Assembly (NCBI RefSeq): GCF_001425325.1
Contig: NZ_LMEH01000001.1
Location: forward strand, 1,890,602-1,954,601
Source: Leifsonia sp. Root1293
GTDB lineage: Bacteria; Actinomycetota; Actinomycetes; Actinomycetales; Microbacteriaceae
Reading direction: 5' to 3'
Length of the DNA stretch: 64,000 bases
Numbering within the stretch: the first letter of the stretch is position 1; the number at the start of each line of letters is the position of its first letter. The position numbers and the translations under genes were made by a program. The notes below the pieces were generated by a model that worked only from the letters and a program-made list of their open reading frames with translations, did not search any database and was not told where the DNA came from. Shown piece after piece: positions 15,538 through 25,828 of the stretch.

Positions 15538-16450
15538 GGGTGACTCCTGCGAGGGCTGCTCCGACCGCTGCGGCCGGGAATCCGAGTGGGATGATGTGCA
15601 CGCGCTCGGCGAGGCCGATCGATGCGAGGAAACGGGAGGATGCCGCTGCGCGACCGAGTGCGGAACGCACCCCGTCGATGAGAGGCGTCCCGAGGGCGCT
15701 GAGGCCGCCGCCGATGACCACGGCGTCGACGTCAGTCGACAGCACGAGGATGCGCACCGCCGCCGATACGCCGTCGAAGAAGCGCTGCTGCACGTCGATC
15801 GCCACGCGATCCCCGGATGTCGCGGCCTCGAACAGGGCGCGAGCAGGCAGGGGGTCCTCCGTCGGCCACAGCCGGGCGATGGCCGAGCCCGCGGCGACGG
15901 TCTCGACGCAGCCGCGCTGCCCGCAACTGCACATGGCTCCATCGGGGTCGATCGGGATGTGGCCGATCTCGCCGGCGATGCCGTGGCCGCCGCGCAGCAG
16001 CACGCCGCGCTGCACGATGCCGGCGGCGAGACCTGTGCCGAGATTGAGGTAGGCCATCGAGTCGAATCCGTTGGCTGCCCCGGTCTCGGTCAGGAGGTGC
16101 TGGGCTCCCATGGCCGCGGCCTTGACATCGTTCTCCACGCTGACACTCACCCCGAGGCGCTCGATCAGAGCCTCACCCAGGTCGAGGTCGTCCACGCCGA
16201 GGTTGACAGCGTGGCGCACCCGGCCCGTGGCCGAGTCGACGGCCCCCGGGATTCCGATGCCGATCGAGCGGAGGTCCCCGACGCTGATGCCCGAGAGCGC
16301 CGCCGCCTGGCGTACTGCGTCGACGGCGGTCTCGATCACAGCTGGCCCGCCCCACCCCGTCGGCATCCGCACCTGGTCGCTGAGCCGTCCGTTGGAGTCC
16401 ATGGCGATGGCGGCCGTCTTCGTGCCGCCGATGTCGATTCCGAGTCTCAT
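15530..16450 (-). CDS. ROK-family kinase, probable N-acetylglucosamine kinase
   Basis: This cytoplasmic sugar kinase (306 residues) has the canonical ROK start MRLGIDIGGTKTAAIAMD, the catalytic VSVENDVKAAAMG, EIGHIPIDP and the intact zinc motif CSCGQRGCVET. It lies between nagZ and nagB, so the simplest role is phosphorylation of GlcNAc released by NagZ to GlcNAc-6-phosphate, the NagA substrate. The start is ATG at 16450, overlapping the nagZ stop (ATGA). No PTS permease is seen, so a kinase is needed for this route. Glucokinase activity cannot be excluded from the sequence. Confidence 0.9.
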   Translation of the reverse strand: MRLGIDIGGTKTAAIAMDSNGRLSDQVRMPTGWGGPAVIETAVDAVRQAAALSGISVGDLRSIGIGIPGAVDSATGRVRHAVNLGVDDLDLGEALIERLGVSVSVENDVKAAAMGAQHLLTETGAANGFDSMAYLNLGTGLAAGIVQRGVLLRGGHGIAGEIGHIPIDPDGAMCSCGQRGCVETVAAGSAIARLWPTEDPLPARALFEAATSGDRVAIDVQQRFFDGVSAAVRILVLSTDVDAVVIGGGLSALGTPLIDGVRSALGRAAASSRFLASIGLAERVHIIPLGFPAAAVGAALAGVTHG

Positions 16451-18021
16451 GCGACCGCCCCGTCGAGCAGGGCGAGCACGCTGCGACCGAGCAGCCGCGA
16501 TGCGCCGAAGGTGGCGATGTCGGCGTAGGTACGGTCGTCGCTCGGCCAGCCCATGTCGATCACGAGGACCGCTCCCCCGCCAGCGCGGAGGGCATCGATG
16601 GCATCGCGTGCGAAGGCATGGCGGTGGATGTCCTTGCCGACCACGATCACCGGGCCGGAGAGGTCGGGAAGCGACGCTCCCGCCTCGGCGAGAGCGTGCG
16701 GGACACTCCATGCCGAGTCCGTGGGGAACGGATGCCGCGCGAGCTCGGCGAACGGGCCCCAGGGCGCGACTCCCACGGCGATGTTCGCGACGGTGTCGAT
16801 GCGCACGACGGCCGTCGGCGCGATTCCGGCGTCGAGCCAGGCCCGGGCATGCGGCGAGACGTCGAAAGCTCGCTGCACCTGCTCGACGTCGAAGTCCGGT
16901 TCGGAGGGCTCGGCGGCGATGGTGCCGTCCGTGGCGTCCTCCATGGCACGCACCGAGCCGATGTCGAGACCGGCCAGGACGGCGTTGGTCTCCTCCCCCA
17001 GCTCGCGCACACGGAGTCCGGCCTCCAGGACGCGCTCGACGGACAGTCGCCGGCCCGCGATGGCCGCGAGCACGAGATCCTCGATCTCGCCGAGCTCGGC
17101 ATCGGTGTTCTCCGTGCCGATGCAGAGCAGGTCGCACCCGGCGTCGAGAGCGCGCACGGCGGCCTCGGGGATGCCGTGGAGACCGCTCGCTCCCTTCATG
17201 TCCAAGGCGTCGCTGACGATCACGCCGTCGAAGCCGAGCTCGTCGCGCAGCAGTCCCTGCAGGATCCGCCGCGAGTGCGTCGCCGGGAACTCGGCGTCGA
17301 CCTGCGGGATGAGGATGTGGGACGTCATGATCGTGCGGGCTCCGGCCTCGATCGCGGCACGGAAGGGCACGAGTTCCCGGGAGCGCAGGGTCTCGAGGTC
17401 GGCGTCGACGACGGGAAGGGCGAGATGGGAGTCCTGGGCGGTGTCTCCATGCCCGGGGAAGTGCTTGGCGCTCACGGCGATGCCGGCTCCCTCGTGCCCT
17501 CTCACCCAGGCGCCGACGTGCCGGGCGACCGCGGCGGGGTCGGTTCCGAAGCTGCGCACGCCGATCACCGGGTTGTCAGGGTTGGAGTTGACGTCGGCAT
17601 CCGGTGCGAAGTTCAGGGTGCAGCCGACGATGGCGAGCTCGTGTGCGACGGTGCGGCCGACGCGCTCGGTGAGGTCGACGTCGTCGAGTCGTCCGAGCAC
17701 GGCGGGGCCGGGGTATGGCGAGCCCTGGTCGTAGTAGAGCCGGGTGACATCGCCGCCCTCCTCGTCGATCGCGATGACCGCCCGCGGGTTGGCTTCCCGA
17801 ACCGCATCCGTGAGCGCACGCAGCTGGGATGGCGACACGATGTTCGGACCGAAGATGCAGACCCCGCCGAGTCCAGCCCGCAGACGCGCGGCGAGCCACT
17901 CGGGAAGCTCGGTGCCGACGAATCCCGGCATGAGGGTCGCGGCGACCAGCGAGCGGAGTTCTCCCCTGCTGCTGGCGATGTCGGGGTCGGGAACGGGGGC
18001 GGTGGAAACGGCGCCGCTCAT
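16447..18021 (-). CDS. nagZ: Beta-N-acetylglucosaminidase, GH3 (NagZ-type)
   Basis: This 524-residue enzyme without a signal peptide should act in the cytoplasm on imported GlcNAc-containing oligosaccharides or muropeptides. The NagZ hallmarks are clear: VIAIDEEGGDVTRL, the His-containing KHFPGHGDTAQDSH loop that acts as general acid/base in this subgroup, and the nucleophile aspartate in FDGVIVSDALDM. A C-terminal alpha/beta domain of about 170 residues follows the barrel. The start is ATG at 18021, overlapping the permease stop. A 782-residue frame is an artefact. It is operonic with the importer and the ROK kinase. Confidence 0.92.
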   Translation of the reverse strand: MSGAVSTAPVPDPDIASSRGELRSLVAATLMPGFVGTELPEWLAARLRAGLGGVCIFGPNIVSPSQLRALTDAVREANPRAVIAIDEEGGDVTRLYYDQGSPYPGPAVLGRLDDVDLTERVGRTVAHELAIVGCTLNFAPDADVNSNPDNPVIGVRSFGTDPAAVARHVGAWVRGHEGAGIAVSAKHFPGHGDTAQDSHLALPVVDADLETLRSRELVPFRAAIEAGARTIMTSHILIPQVDAEFPATHSRRILQGLLRDELGFDGVIVSDALDMKGASGLHGIPEAAVRALDAGCDLLCIGTENTDAELGEIEDLVLAAIAGRRLSVERVLEAGLRVRELGEETNAVLAGLDIGSVRAMEDATDGTIAAEPSEPDFDVEQVQRAFDVSPHARAWLDAGIAPTAVVRIDTVANIAVGVAPWGPFAELARHPFPTDSAWSVPHALAEAGASLPDLSGPVIVVGKDIHRHAFARDAIDALRAGGGAVLVIDMGWPSDDRTYADIATFGASRLLGRSVLALLDGAVA

Positions 18022-18959
18022 CCCTTGACCGCCCCGGCCACGAGTCCGCTCGTCATCCGGCCCTGCACGATGAGGAAGAAGATGATGACGGGCAGTGCCA
18101 CGAGGGTGGACGCGGCCATGACCTGGCCCCAGTCGGTCTCGCGGGTCGCGCTGGCCTGGATGAAGCCGCGCAGCCAGAGCGGCAGCGTGTGCATGTCCTC
18201 GGCGGGCAGCAGCACGAGGGCGACCGTGAACTCGTTCCAGGCCTGCAGGAACGCGAAGACTCCGGATGCCACGAGCCCGGGTGCCAGCAACGGGAAGGTG
18301 ATGCGCATGAACGCTCCGGTGCGGCTGAGCCCGTCGACCATGGCGGCCTCCTCGAGGTCGGCCGGGATGCCGGCGACGAAGCCGCGGAGCATCCAGATCG
18401 TGAACGGCACGACGGCGGCCGTGTAGATGATGCTCACGCCGATGATCGAGTTCAGGAGCCCGACGCTCGAGACCATCTTGTACTGGGCGATGAACAGCCC
18501 CTCGGCCGGCAGCATCTGGATGATGAGGACCGCGAGCACGAAGGACTTGCGTCCCTTGAACCGGAACCGGCTGATGGCCACGGCCGCGAGGAACGCGAAC
18601 AGCAGGCAGAAGAACACCGCGATGAGAGTGACGGACAGGCTGATCCCGAGCGCCGAGTAGAACGTCCCGTCCTCGAGGGCGTTGGAGTAGTTGTCCAGCG
18701 ATCCGCCGATGGGCAGGAAGGTCGGGATGAACGACTGCAGAGTGCGGTTGGGCAGCAGCGAAGAGTTGATCATCCAGTAGACCGGGAACACCCACGCGAT
18801 CGAGACGACGATCGCGAGGACCGACAGCAGGATGCGCGCCGGACGGAAGCGCAGGCGCGTGAGCTTCTGCGGCTGAGTCTCAGGGGCGGTGGGGATGGGG
18901 GCTGGAGCCGGCGCGAGCTCGCTGGCGATGACGTGGGTGTTGATGCTGGTGTCGGTCAT
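18018..18959 (-). CDS. Sugar ABC transporter permease, MalG type (system 2)
   Basis: This is the inner-membrane permease of a second CUT1 importer (313 residues). A 45-residue Pro/Ala-rich cytoplasmic leader precedes six membrane segments. The coupling loop reads DLEEAAMVDGLSRTGAFMRI. The start is ATG at 18959 (MTDTSINTH), overlapping the MalF-type stop by ATGA; its own stop overlaps the nagZ start. Linkage to NagZ, a ROK kinase and NagB makes a GlcNAc-oligosaccharide or chitobiose substrate likely, as for NgcEFG/DasABC-type importers. No dedicated ATPase is encoded here. Confidence 0.93.
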   Translation of the reverse strand: MTDTSINTHVIASELAPAPAPIPTAPETQPQKLTRLRFRPARILLSVLAIVVSIAWVFPVYWMINSSLLPNRTLQSFIPTFLPIGGSLDNYSNALEDGTFYSALGISLSVTLIAVFFCLLFAFLAAVAISRFRFKGRKSFVLAVLIIQMLPAEGLFIAQYKMVSSVGLLNSIIGVSIIYTAAVVPFTIWMLRGFVAGIPADLEEAAMVDGLSRTGAFMRITFPLLAPGLVASGVFAFLQAWNEFTVALVLLPAEDMHTLPLWLRGFIQASATRETDWGQVMAASTLVALPVIIFFLIVQGRMTSGLVAGAVKG

Positions 18960-19900
18960 GACTGCTCGTCCTCCTTGAGAAGGCTGCGCACGTAGAACCA
19001 GCTGATCGCCAGGGTGAGCGCGAGTACGAAGATGGAGACGGCGCTGGCCATGCCGAAGTCCTGGGACCCGGCGCCGAGCTTGTAGATGTAGGTGCCGAGC
19101 AGGTCGTATTCGCTCGACTTCGATCCGGCATCCTGCAGCATCGTGATCTGGGTGAAGACGCGCAGGTCCCAGATGAGCTGCAGCAGCAGCACGATCATGA
19201 TGACGGGCCTGATCATGGGCATGATGATGTAGCGCAGGCGCTTGACGCCGTTGGCGCCGTCGAGCTGCGCCGCCTCGAGCACCTCCTCGGACACCTGGGT
19301 GAGACCGGCGTAGACCGAGAACGCCACGAACGGAACGCTCATCCAGATGACGATGACGCTGGCGACGATGAAGAAGGTGATGGGGGTCGACAGCCACGAG
19401 AACCGGTTCATGTCGACGCCGGGGATCATGTCGAGAAGGTAGTTGACGACGCCGCGGCGGCGGTCGAAGAGCCAGATCCACACGGTCATCGCGGCGACGA
19501 CGGGCATGGCCCAGGCGAGCAGCAGGGAGATCTGCAGGATGAGTCGCACCACGGTGCCGACGGCGGTCATGAGGACGGCGAGCAGCAGACCGACCACGAG
19601 GGTCACGGCGGCAGTGATGAAGCAGAAGGCGATGGAGCGCACGACGACCTCCCACATGGTGGGGTCGGTGGCGAGGCTGAAGTAGTTGGAGAGGCCGACG
19701 AACGGCGCCGGCTGCCCGAACTGCTGCTTGATGCCGAATTCCTGCATCGAAGTGATGATCTGCCAGATGAGCGGGTAGCCCATTCCGACCAGGAGGATGA
19801 CGATCGCGGGGATGAGGAGAAGGTGCGGGACGGAGAGGCGTCGCCGTTGGCGCCCGGGCTGCGTCGCTGCGGGGGCGTCCCGCGTGAGCGTTGCTGTCAC
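18956..19900 (-). CDS. Sugar ABC transporter permease, MalF type (system 2)
   Basis: This is the partner permease of system 2 (314 residues). It shows an N-terminal membrane segment LLLIPAIVILLVGMGYPLIW and the EAA loop VLEAAQLDGANGVKRLRYI. The start is GTG at 19900 with a strong AAGGAGGA site. The 145-bp gap to the binding-protein gene contains a perfect 13-bp hairpin (19951-19982). The order binding protein, MalF type, MalG type is the same as in system 1. Confidence 0.93.
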   Translation of the reverse strand: MTATLTRDAPAATQPGRQRRRLSVPHLLLIPAIVILLVGMGYPLIWQIITSMQEFGIKQQFGQPAPFVGLSNYFSLATDPTMWEVVVRSIAFCFITAAVTLVVGLLLAVLMTAVGTVVRLILQISLLLAWAMPVVAAMTVWIWLFDRRRGVVNYLLDMIPGVDMNRFSWLSTPITFFIVASVIVIWMSVPFVAFSVYAGLTQVSEEVLEAAQLDGANGVKRLRYIIMPMIRPVIMIVLLLQLIWDLRVFTQITMLQDAGSKSSEYDLLGTYIYKLGAGSQDFGMASAVSIFVLALTLAISWFYVRSLLKEDEQS

Positions 19901-19950
19901 GGTCTCATCCTCCTTTCAGTGTGGAGCGCGTGCAAGGGAGATCAGGGGTA

Positions 19951-19982
19951 GGGGCCGCGAGCGAAGAGTCGCTCGCGGCCCC
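19951..19982 (-). terminator. Hairpin between binding protein and permease genes, system 2
   Basis: GGGGCCGCGAGCG pairs perfectly with CGCTCGCGGCCCC around a 6-base loop, 63 bases after the binding-protein stop. No T-run follows, so it probably acts as an mRNA-stabilising or partial-termination hairpin that lowers permease expression relative to the binding protein. System 1 has the same arrangement. Confidence 0.75.
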
Positions 19983-20045
19983 TGGGATCGTGCTGGATGT
20001 CCGGATGCCGCGGCCGGAACGACCGCTGCTGTCCGAAGGGTCGGA

Positions 20046-21344
20046 CTAGTTGAGCAGCTTGTTCAGCTTCTCGTCGTACTCGGTGGCCAGGGCCTTGACG
20101 TCGCCGCCGGCCGAGACCTTGCCGAAGAACTCCTCGAGGATGCCGGCACCCTCGACTGCAGCCCATCCGGGTGCGGCGGGGGTCAGCTTGGAGCCGGCAG
20201 CCGACTCGACGAGGGCCTTGGCGAACTGGTCGTCACCGAGGGCCGACGCGTAGTCGAGGTTCGCCGGGCCGAGACCGTTCTCGCCGAGGAGCGTCTGGTA
20301 CTCCTCGGAGAAGATGATCTTCATGAGCTCCTTGGCGCCGGCCTGGTTCTTGCTGGCGGCCGAGACGGCGATGTTGGATCCACCGGCGAACACCGGGGCC
20401 GCTCCACCGTCGACACCCGGGAGCACGAAGGTGCCGAAGGTGTCGTCGTTCCAGGTGGCGACGGTCTTGGTCGCGTCCTTGGGGTCCGGAGCGAGGTCAC
20501 CGATCGACCAGTGCGCCCATCCGGGAGCGATGATCGTCGCGGCCTCGGGGACACCCGTCGCCTCGTTGTTGTTGATGTTGACCCACGGCGTGCTGTCGAA
20601 CTCGGTCGACGGCGCCAGGGATGCACCCTCGAACAGCGACTGGAACTCGGTCAGGCCCTTGACGGTCTCGTCGGAGGCCAGCGTGCCGACCCACTTGTCG
20701 CCGTCCTTCTTGGCGAGGTCTCCGCCGTTGGCGAAGATCCAGGAGATGCCGTTGCGCCAGTCTGAACCGCCGATGTAGAAGCCGGACTGCGTGTCGGTCT
20801 TCAGCGACTTGACGGTCTCGTCGAACTCGGCGAGCGTCGTGGGAACGGTCTTGCCTGCGGCGGACCAGATGTCCTTGCGGTAGAAGTTGTAGCGCGAGCC
20901 GAAGTAGTAGGGCAGCGCGTACTGCTTGCCGTCGACCTCGCCGACCTCGACGAACGACTTCAGCAGCTTGTCGCCACCGAGCTCGTCGTACATGTCGCTG
21001 AGGTCGGTGAAGGCACCGGCGTTGGTGAAGGTCGGCGACCAGGTGTTGCCGATCTCGGTGACGTCGGGGGTGTTCGCGGCGTCGGGAAGCGCGGTGGTGA
21101 GCTTGGCGACGGCGTCGCCCCAGCCCTGCTCCTCGATCTTCAGGGTGCCGCCGGTCGCCTTCTTGTACTCCGTCTTGAGGTAGTCGCGGAGGGTGTCAGG
21201 GGTGTCACCGCCCATCAGCCACAGCGTGATGTCCTGGCCCTTGGCAGACTCGGTCGAAGCGGTGTCGCCGCCTGTCGAGCTGCAACCGGCGAGAACGAGT
21301 GCGGCTGCGGTTGCGATGGCAGCTACTGCGTACTTTCTCTTCAT
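20046..21344 (-). CDS. Sugar-binding lipoprotein of ABC importer (system 2)
   Basis: This extracytoplasmic CUT1 binding protein has 432 residues. The start is ATG at 21344 (MKRKYAVAAIATAAALV) with GAAGGAAAT upstream; a 449-residue version with a Pro-rich leader is unlikely. The lipobox is LAGC, so the mature protein is lipid-anchored. Conserved features include DITLWLMGGDTPDTLRDYLK, YALPYYFGSRYNFYRKDIW and the C-terminal TPAAPGWAAVEGAGILEEFF. The overall pattern resembles N,N'-diacetylchitobiose and GlcNAc binding proteins of Streptomyces, but the ligand is inferred mainly from the operon (NagZ, kinase, NagB). Confidence 0.93.
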   Translation of the reverse strand: MKRKYAVAAIATAAALVLAGCSSTGGDTASTESAKGQDITLWLMGGDTPDTLRDYLKTEYKKATGGTLKIEEQGWGDAVAKLTTALPDAANTPDVTEIGNTWSPTFTNAGAFTDLSDMYDELGGDKLLKSFVEVGEVDGKQYALPYYFGSRYNFYRKDIWSAAGKTVPTTLAEFDETVKSLKTDTQSGFYIGGSDWRNGISWIFANGGDLAKKDGDKWVGTLASDETVKGLTEFQSLFEGASLAPSTEFDSTPWVNINNNEATGVPEAATIIAPGWAHWSIGDLAPDPKDATKTVATWNDDTFGTFVLPGVDGGAAPVFAGGSNIAVSAASKNQAGAKELMKIIFSEEYQTLLGENGLGPANLDYASALGDDQFAKALVESAAGSKLTPAAPGWAAVEGAGILEEFFGKVSAGGDVKALATEYDEKLNKLLN

Positions 21345-21402
21345 TGGGATTTCCTTCTCTTGGTTGGGTGGTGGTGCTTTGGGGGTGTGATTCACGAGCT
21401 CT

Positions 21403-21426
21403 GGGCGTCGCGGCTTTCCGACGCCC
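21403..21426 (-). terminator. Hairpin between ROK repressor and binding-protein genes
   Basis: GGGCGTCG and CGACGCCC form an 8-bp perfect stem with an 8-base loop, 15 bases after the repressor stop. It could attenuate read-through from the repressor gene into the transport operon. No T-run is present. Confidence 0.5.
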
Positions 21427-21440
21427 GTTCCTCGGGGCCT

Positions 21441-22598
21441 CTAGGAGACCCCGAGCTGTCCGGACAGGACCATGACCGCGGCGCCGCGCAGGACGATGTC
21501 CTGCCCCTGCGTGGTCATCCGAACCGTCAGAGAGCCCGTGAACTCGGCCATCGTCCTGGTGCGGATCGTCTCGATGGCCGCCGTCGCCAGCGGGCCCTCA
21601 AGCAGTTCGGTCGGCCCGCTCAGCACGATCTCCGAGAGATCGAGGGCTCCGACCACGGGGGCGAGGATGATGCCGAGCCGGCGGCCCGCCTCCCGAAGAA
21701 CAGTGTCGCGCTCGGCGTCGGCCTCGTCGCCGGTCGCCGTGATGGCGGCGATGCGCGCCGCCAGCCGCGGGGCGGCGAGCCAGGCCTCGAGGCATCCGGT
21801 CTTGCCGCAGGCGCAGAGCGGGCCACCGTCGGTGCCGACGACGACGTGGCCGATCTCACCGGCGGCCGAGGTGGCCCCGAAGAGCGGTCGGCCTCCGACC
21901 AGGAGCCCGGCACCGACACCGTGGCCGACCTTGATGAGCATGATGTCGCCATCGACCCCGCCGAAGCTGTGCTCGGCGTAGACGGCGGCGTTGGCGTCGT
22001 TGGCCACGAGCACGGGGACCTCGAAGCGCTCGGCGAGCACTCCGTGGAGGTCGACGGCGGTCCACCGGAGGTTGGGCGCCGTGCGTACGGTGCCCTCGAG
22101 GTCGACGATGCCCGGGGAACCGACCCCGATGCCGAGCAACGGACCCGTTGCGGACGCGACGAGGCTGTCGACGAGCTTCAGGACCTTCGCGATGGCCTCG
22201 GCGCCGGTGCTGCCCGCGAGGGCGATCTCGTCGCGGGCGAGGATGGCGCCGCCGAGGTCGAGCACCGCACCTCGGAACACCGAGTCGTCCGAGAGGTCGA
22301 CGGCCACGATCTGGAAGGCGCCACGATCGAAGTCGAGCAGGGTGGCCGGCTTTCCCGGTCGTGCATCCTCGCGCTGGCCGAGCTCGACGACGAGTCCCTC
22401 GGCGATGAGCTCCGCGACCAGGTCGGAGACCGTCACGCGGGTGAGGCCGGTCTCGCGGGCCACGTCGGCACGACTCTGGCCAGAAGCGCGGTACAGGGTC
22501 TGGAGCACGAGGGAGCGGTTGTGTCCACGAGCGTGCTCGGGCAACACCTTGGCTGTCGGGCGGAGTGCCCGGCTGGGAGAGAGCTGCGTCGCCGTCAT
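21441..22598 (-). CDS. ROK-family transcriptional repressor
   Basis: This 385-residue regulator has an N-terminal winged helix (RADVARETGLTRVTVSDLVAELIAEGLV) fused to a ROK sugar-binding domain. That domain has the intact zinc motif CACGKTGCLEAW and the GIGSPGIVDLEG and VANDANAAVYAE segments. The start is ATG at 22598. The gene heads the aminosugar operon, and a near-perfect 27-bp palindrome touches its start codon, so autoregulation is likely. By family precedent (NagC, CsnR and related ROK repressors) the inducer would be an aminosugar or a derivative of it. Confidence 0.93.
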   Translation of the reverse strand: MTATQLSPSRALRPTAKVLPEHARGHNRSLVLQTLYRASGQSRADVARETGLTRVTVSDLVAELIAEGLVVELGQREDARPGKPATLLDFDRGAFQIVAVDLSDDSVFRGAVLDLGGAILARDEIALAGSTGAEAIAKVLKLVDSLVASATGPLLGIGVGSPGIVDLEGTVRTAPNLRWTAVDLHGVLAERFEVPVLVANDANAAVYAEHSFGGVDGDIMLIKVGHGVGAGLLVGGRPLFGATSAAGEIGHVVVGTDGGPLCACGKTGCLEAWLAAPRLAARIAAITATGDEADAERDTVLREAGRRLGIILAPVVGALDLSEIVLSGPTELLEGPLATAAIETIRTRTMAEFTGSLTVRMTTQGQDIVLRGAAVMVLSGQLGVS

Positions 22599-22625
22599 GT
22601 TTGTTAGTAAAGCTTACGAACAAAC
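22599..22625. promoter_or_regulatory. 27-bp palindromic operator at ROK repressor start
   Basis: GTTTGTTAGTAA (22599-22610) and TTACGAACAAAC (22614-22625) form an almost perfect dyad with arms GTTTGTTnGTAA. It lies directly against the ATG of the ROK repressor. On the minus strand the box TTTACT ends 7 bases before the ATG, so the repressor transcript may itself be leaderless with the operator over its -10. Bound repressor would shut off its own gene and any read-through into the transporter operon. Confidence 0.75.
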
Positions 22626-22718
22626 GATCCGCAAGGCCGATGGTGAAGTTAGTCCACGTTCTTTACAAACCTGTGACCTTCAGGAAACACGCGACGGCCG
22701 AGCTCCTGCCCCGCGACT

Positions 22719-24311
<1,593 letters not shown>

Positions 24312-24380
24312 GGGTGTCCTCGGAATTCGTCGGCACGGCTGCACCGGGGTGTCTCGCACCGGCAGGTGCGGGGGAAAGAC

Positions 24381-24450
24381 GTCCGGCCCACCGCGGCGCT
24401 GCGATCCTCCTGCCCGAAGGCGGGAGGACGGCGCCGGCGGTGGGCCGGAC
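24381..24450 (-). terminator. Two-tier terminator hairpin after icd
   Basis: The outer arms GTCCGGCCCACCG and CGGTGGGCCGGAC (13 bp) enclose an inner stem CCTCCTGCC/GGCGGGAGG capped by a CGAA loop. The structure begins 16 bases after the icd stop and is followed on the minus strand by GTCTTTCCCCC. It should separate icd from the ABC-F gene. Confidence 0.8.
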
Positions 24451-24465
24451 GACGGATGCTGCTGC

Positions 24466-25680
24466 CTACGCCAGGCGGGCGCGCAGGTTGGCGGCGATCG
24501 ACTCGAGGAACTGCTCTGTCGTCTCGTAGCCCTGCTCCGGGCCAACGAGGAGCGCGAGGTCCTTGGTCATCGAGCCGGATTCGACGGTCTTGATGACGAC
24601 GTCCTCGAGGGTCGTCGCGAAGTCGATGAGCTCCTGGTTGCCGTCGAGCTTCCCGCGGTGGGAGAGGCCGCGCGTCCACGCGTAGATCGAGGCGATCGGG
24701 TTGGTCGACGTCGGCTTGCCCTGCTGGTGCTGACGGTAGTGACGGGTCACGGTGCCGTGAGCCGCCTCGGCCTCGACGACCTTGCCGTCCGGCGTCGCCA
24801 GGACGCTGGTCATGAGGCCGAGCGAACCGAAGCCCTGCGCGACGGTGTCCGACTGCACGTCGCCGTCGTAGTTCTTGCAGGCCCAGACGTAGCCGCCCTC
24901 CCACTTGAGCGAGGATGCGACCATGTCGTCGATGAGGCGGTGCTCGTAGGTGAGGCCCGCAGCGTCGAACTGCTCCTTGAACTCGGTCTCGAAGACCTCC
25001 TGGAACAGGTCCTTGAACCGGCCGTCGTAGGCCTTGAGGATCGTGTTCTTGGTGGAGAGGTAGACCGGGTAGTTGCGGTCGAGGCCGTAGTTGAGCGAGG
25101 CGCGGGCGAAGTCGCGGATCGAGTCGTCCAGGTTGTACATGCCCATGGCGACGCCGGAACCCGGCGACTGGAACACCTCGAAGGACTGCGGCTCCGAGCC
25201 GTCCTTCGGCGTGAAGGTCATCGTGAGGGTGCCCTCCCCCTCGAAACGGAAGTCGGTGGCGCGGTACTGGTCGCCGAAGGCGTGGCGGCCGACGATGATC
25301 GGCTTGTTCCAGCCGGGGACCAGGCGCGGGATGTTGGAGATGATGATCGGCTCGCGGAAGATCACGCCGCCGAGGATGTTGCGGATGGTGCCGTTCGGCG
25401 AGCGCCACATCTTCTTGAGGCCGAACTCCTCGACGCGGGCCTCGTCGGGGGTGATGGTCGCGCACTTGACGCCGACGCCGTGCTTCAGGATGGCGTGAGC
25501 CGCGTCGACCGTGATCTGGTCGTCGGTCTCGTCGCGCTTCTGAATGGAGAGGTCGTAGTACTCGAGGTCGATGTCGAGGTACGGGTGGATGAGCGAATCC
25601 TTGATGGCCTGCCAGATGATGCGTGTCATCTCGTCGCCGTCGAGCTCGACGACGGTGCCTTCAACCTTGATCTTGGACAA
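24466..25680 (-). CDS. icd: Isocitrate dehydrogenase, NADP-dependent, dimeric type
   Basis: This TCA-cycle enzyme oxidises isocitrate to 2-oxoglutarate with NADP. At 404 residues it is the short, eukaryote-like dimeric class rather than the 740-residue monomer found in many actinobacteria. Landmarks are [14 protein letters not shown] at the N-terminus, the substrate-binding [14 protein letters not shown], the YDGRFKDLF stretch, the metal-site region [10 protein letters not shown] and the cofactor segment [15 protein letters not shown]. The start is TTG at 25680 (LSKIKVEG), with GAGGAG 8 bases upstream. The promoter region carries a dyad shared with sucC (25744-25761). Confidence 0.96.
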   Translation of the reverse strand: MSKIKVEGTVVELDGDEMTRIIWQAIKDSLIHPYLDIDLEYYDLSIQKRDETDDQITVDAAHAILKHGVGVKCATITPDEARVEEFGLKKMWRSPNGTIRNILGGVIFREPIIISNIPRLVPGWNKPIIVGRHAFGDQYRATDFRFEGEGTLTMTFTPKDGSEPQSFEVFQSPGSGVAMGMYNLDDSIRDFARASLNYGLDRNYPVYLSTKNTILKAYDGRFKDLFQEVFETEFKEQFDAAGLTYEHRLIDDMVASSLKWEGGYVWACKNYDGDVQSDTVAQGFGSLGLMTSVLATPDGKVVEAEAAHGTVTRHYRQHQQGKPTSTNPIASIYAWTRGLSHRGKLDGNQELIDFATTLEDVVIKTVESGSMTKDLALLVGPEQGYETTEQFLESIAANLRARLA

Positions 25681-25703
25681 TTGTTGTTCTCCTCGAAAGA
25701 TGC

Positions 25704-25717
25704 GGGCCGATCGGCCC
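25704..25717. repeat. Palindrome GGGCCGATCGGCCC in icd leader
   Basis: A perfect 14-bp palindrome lies in the 5' leader of icd, about 25 bases before the TTG start. It could be a 5' stabilising hairpin or a protein-binding site; nothing in the sequence decides between these. Confidence 0.4.
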
Positions 25718-25743
25718 CGACAATCCTACCCGAGCAACGCAAC

Positions 25744-25765
25744 TATCTCGACATCAAGACAGTTG
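25744..25765. promoter_or_regulatory. Shared dyad (CTYGAYRTCRAG) upstream of icd
   Basis: TATCTCGACATCAAGACA contains the imperfect palindrome CTCGACATCAAG. The same 18 bases, CTCGACATCAAGACAGTT, recur upstream of sucC (52920-52937) in the same orientation relative to the gene. It probably binds a regulator of TCA-cycle genes; the protein is unknown. Confidence 0.65.
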
Positions 25766-25828
25766 CCTTGGATTTCCGCGGGTGACGTCCACGGAAACGC
25801 CGACTTTCCGCTCCGGCGGCCCGCAGGA

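Noticed and set aside
16447-18795. A 782-residue fusion protein containing NagZ
   Set aside because: Sequence before MSGAVSTAP is the wrong frame of the upstream permease. The true start at 18021 overlaps the permease stop.
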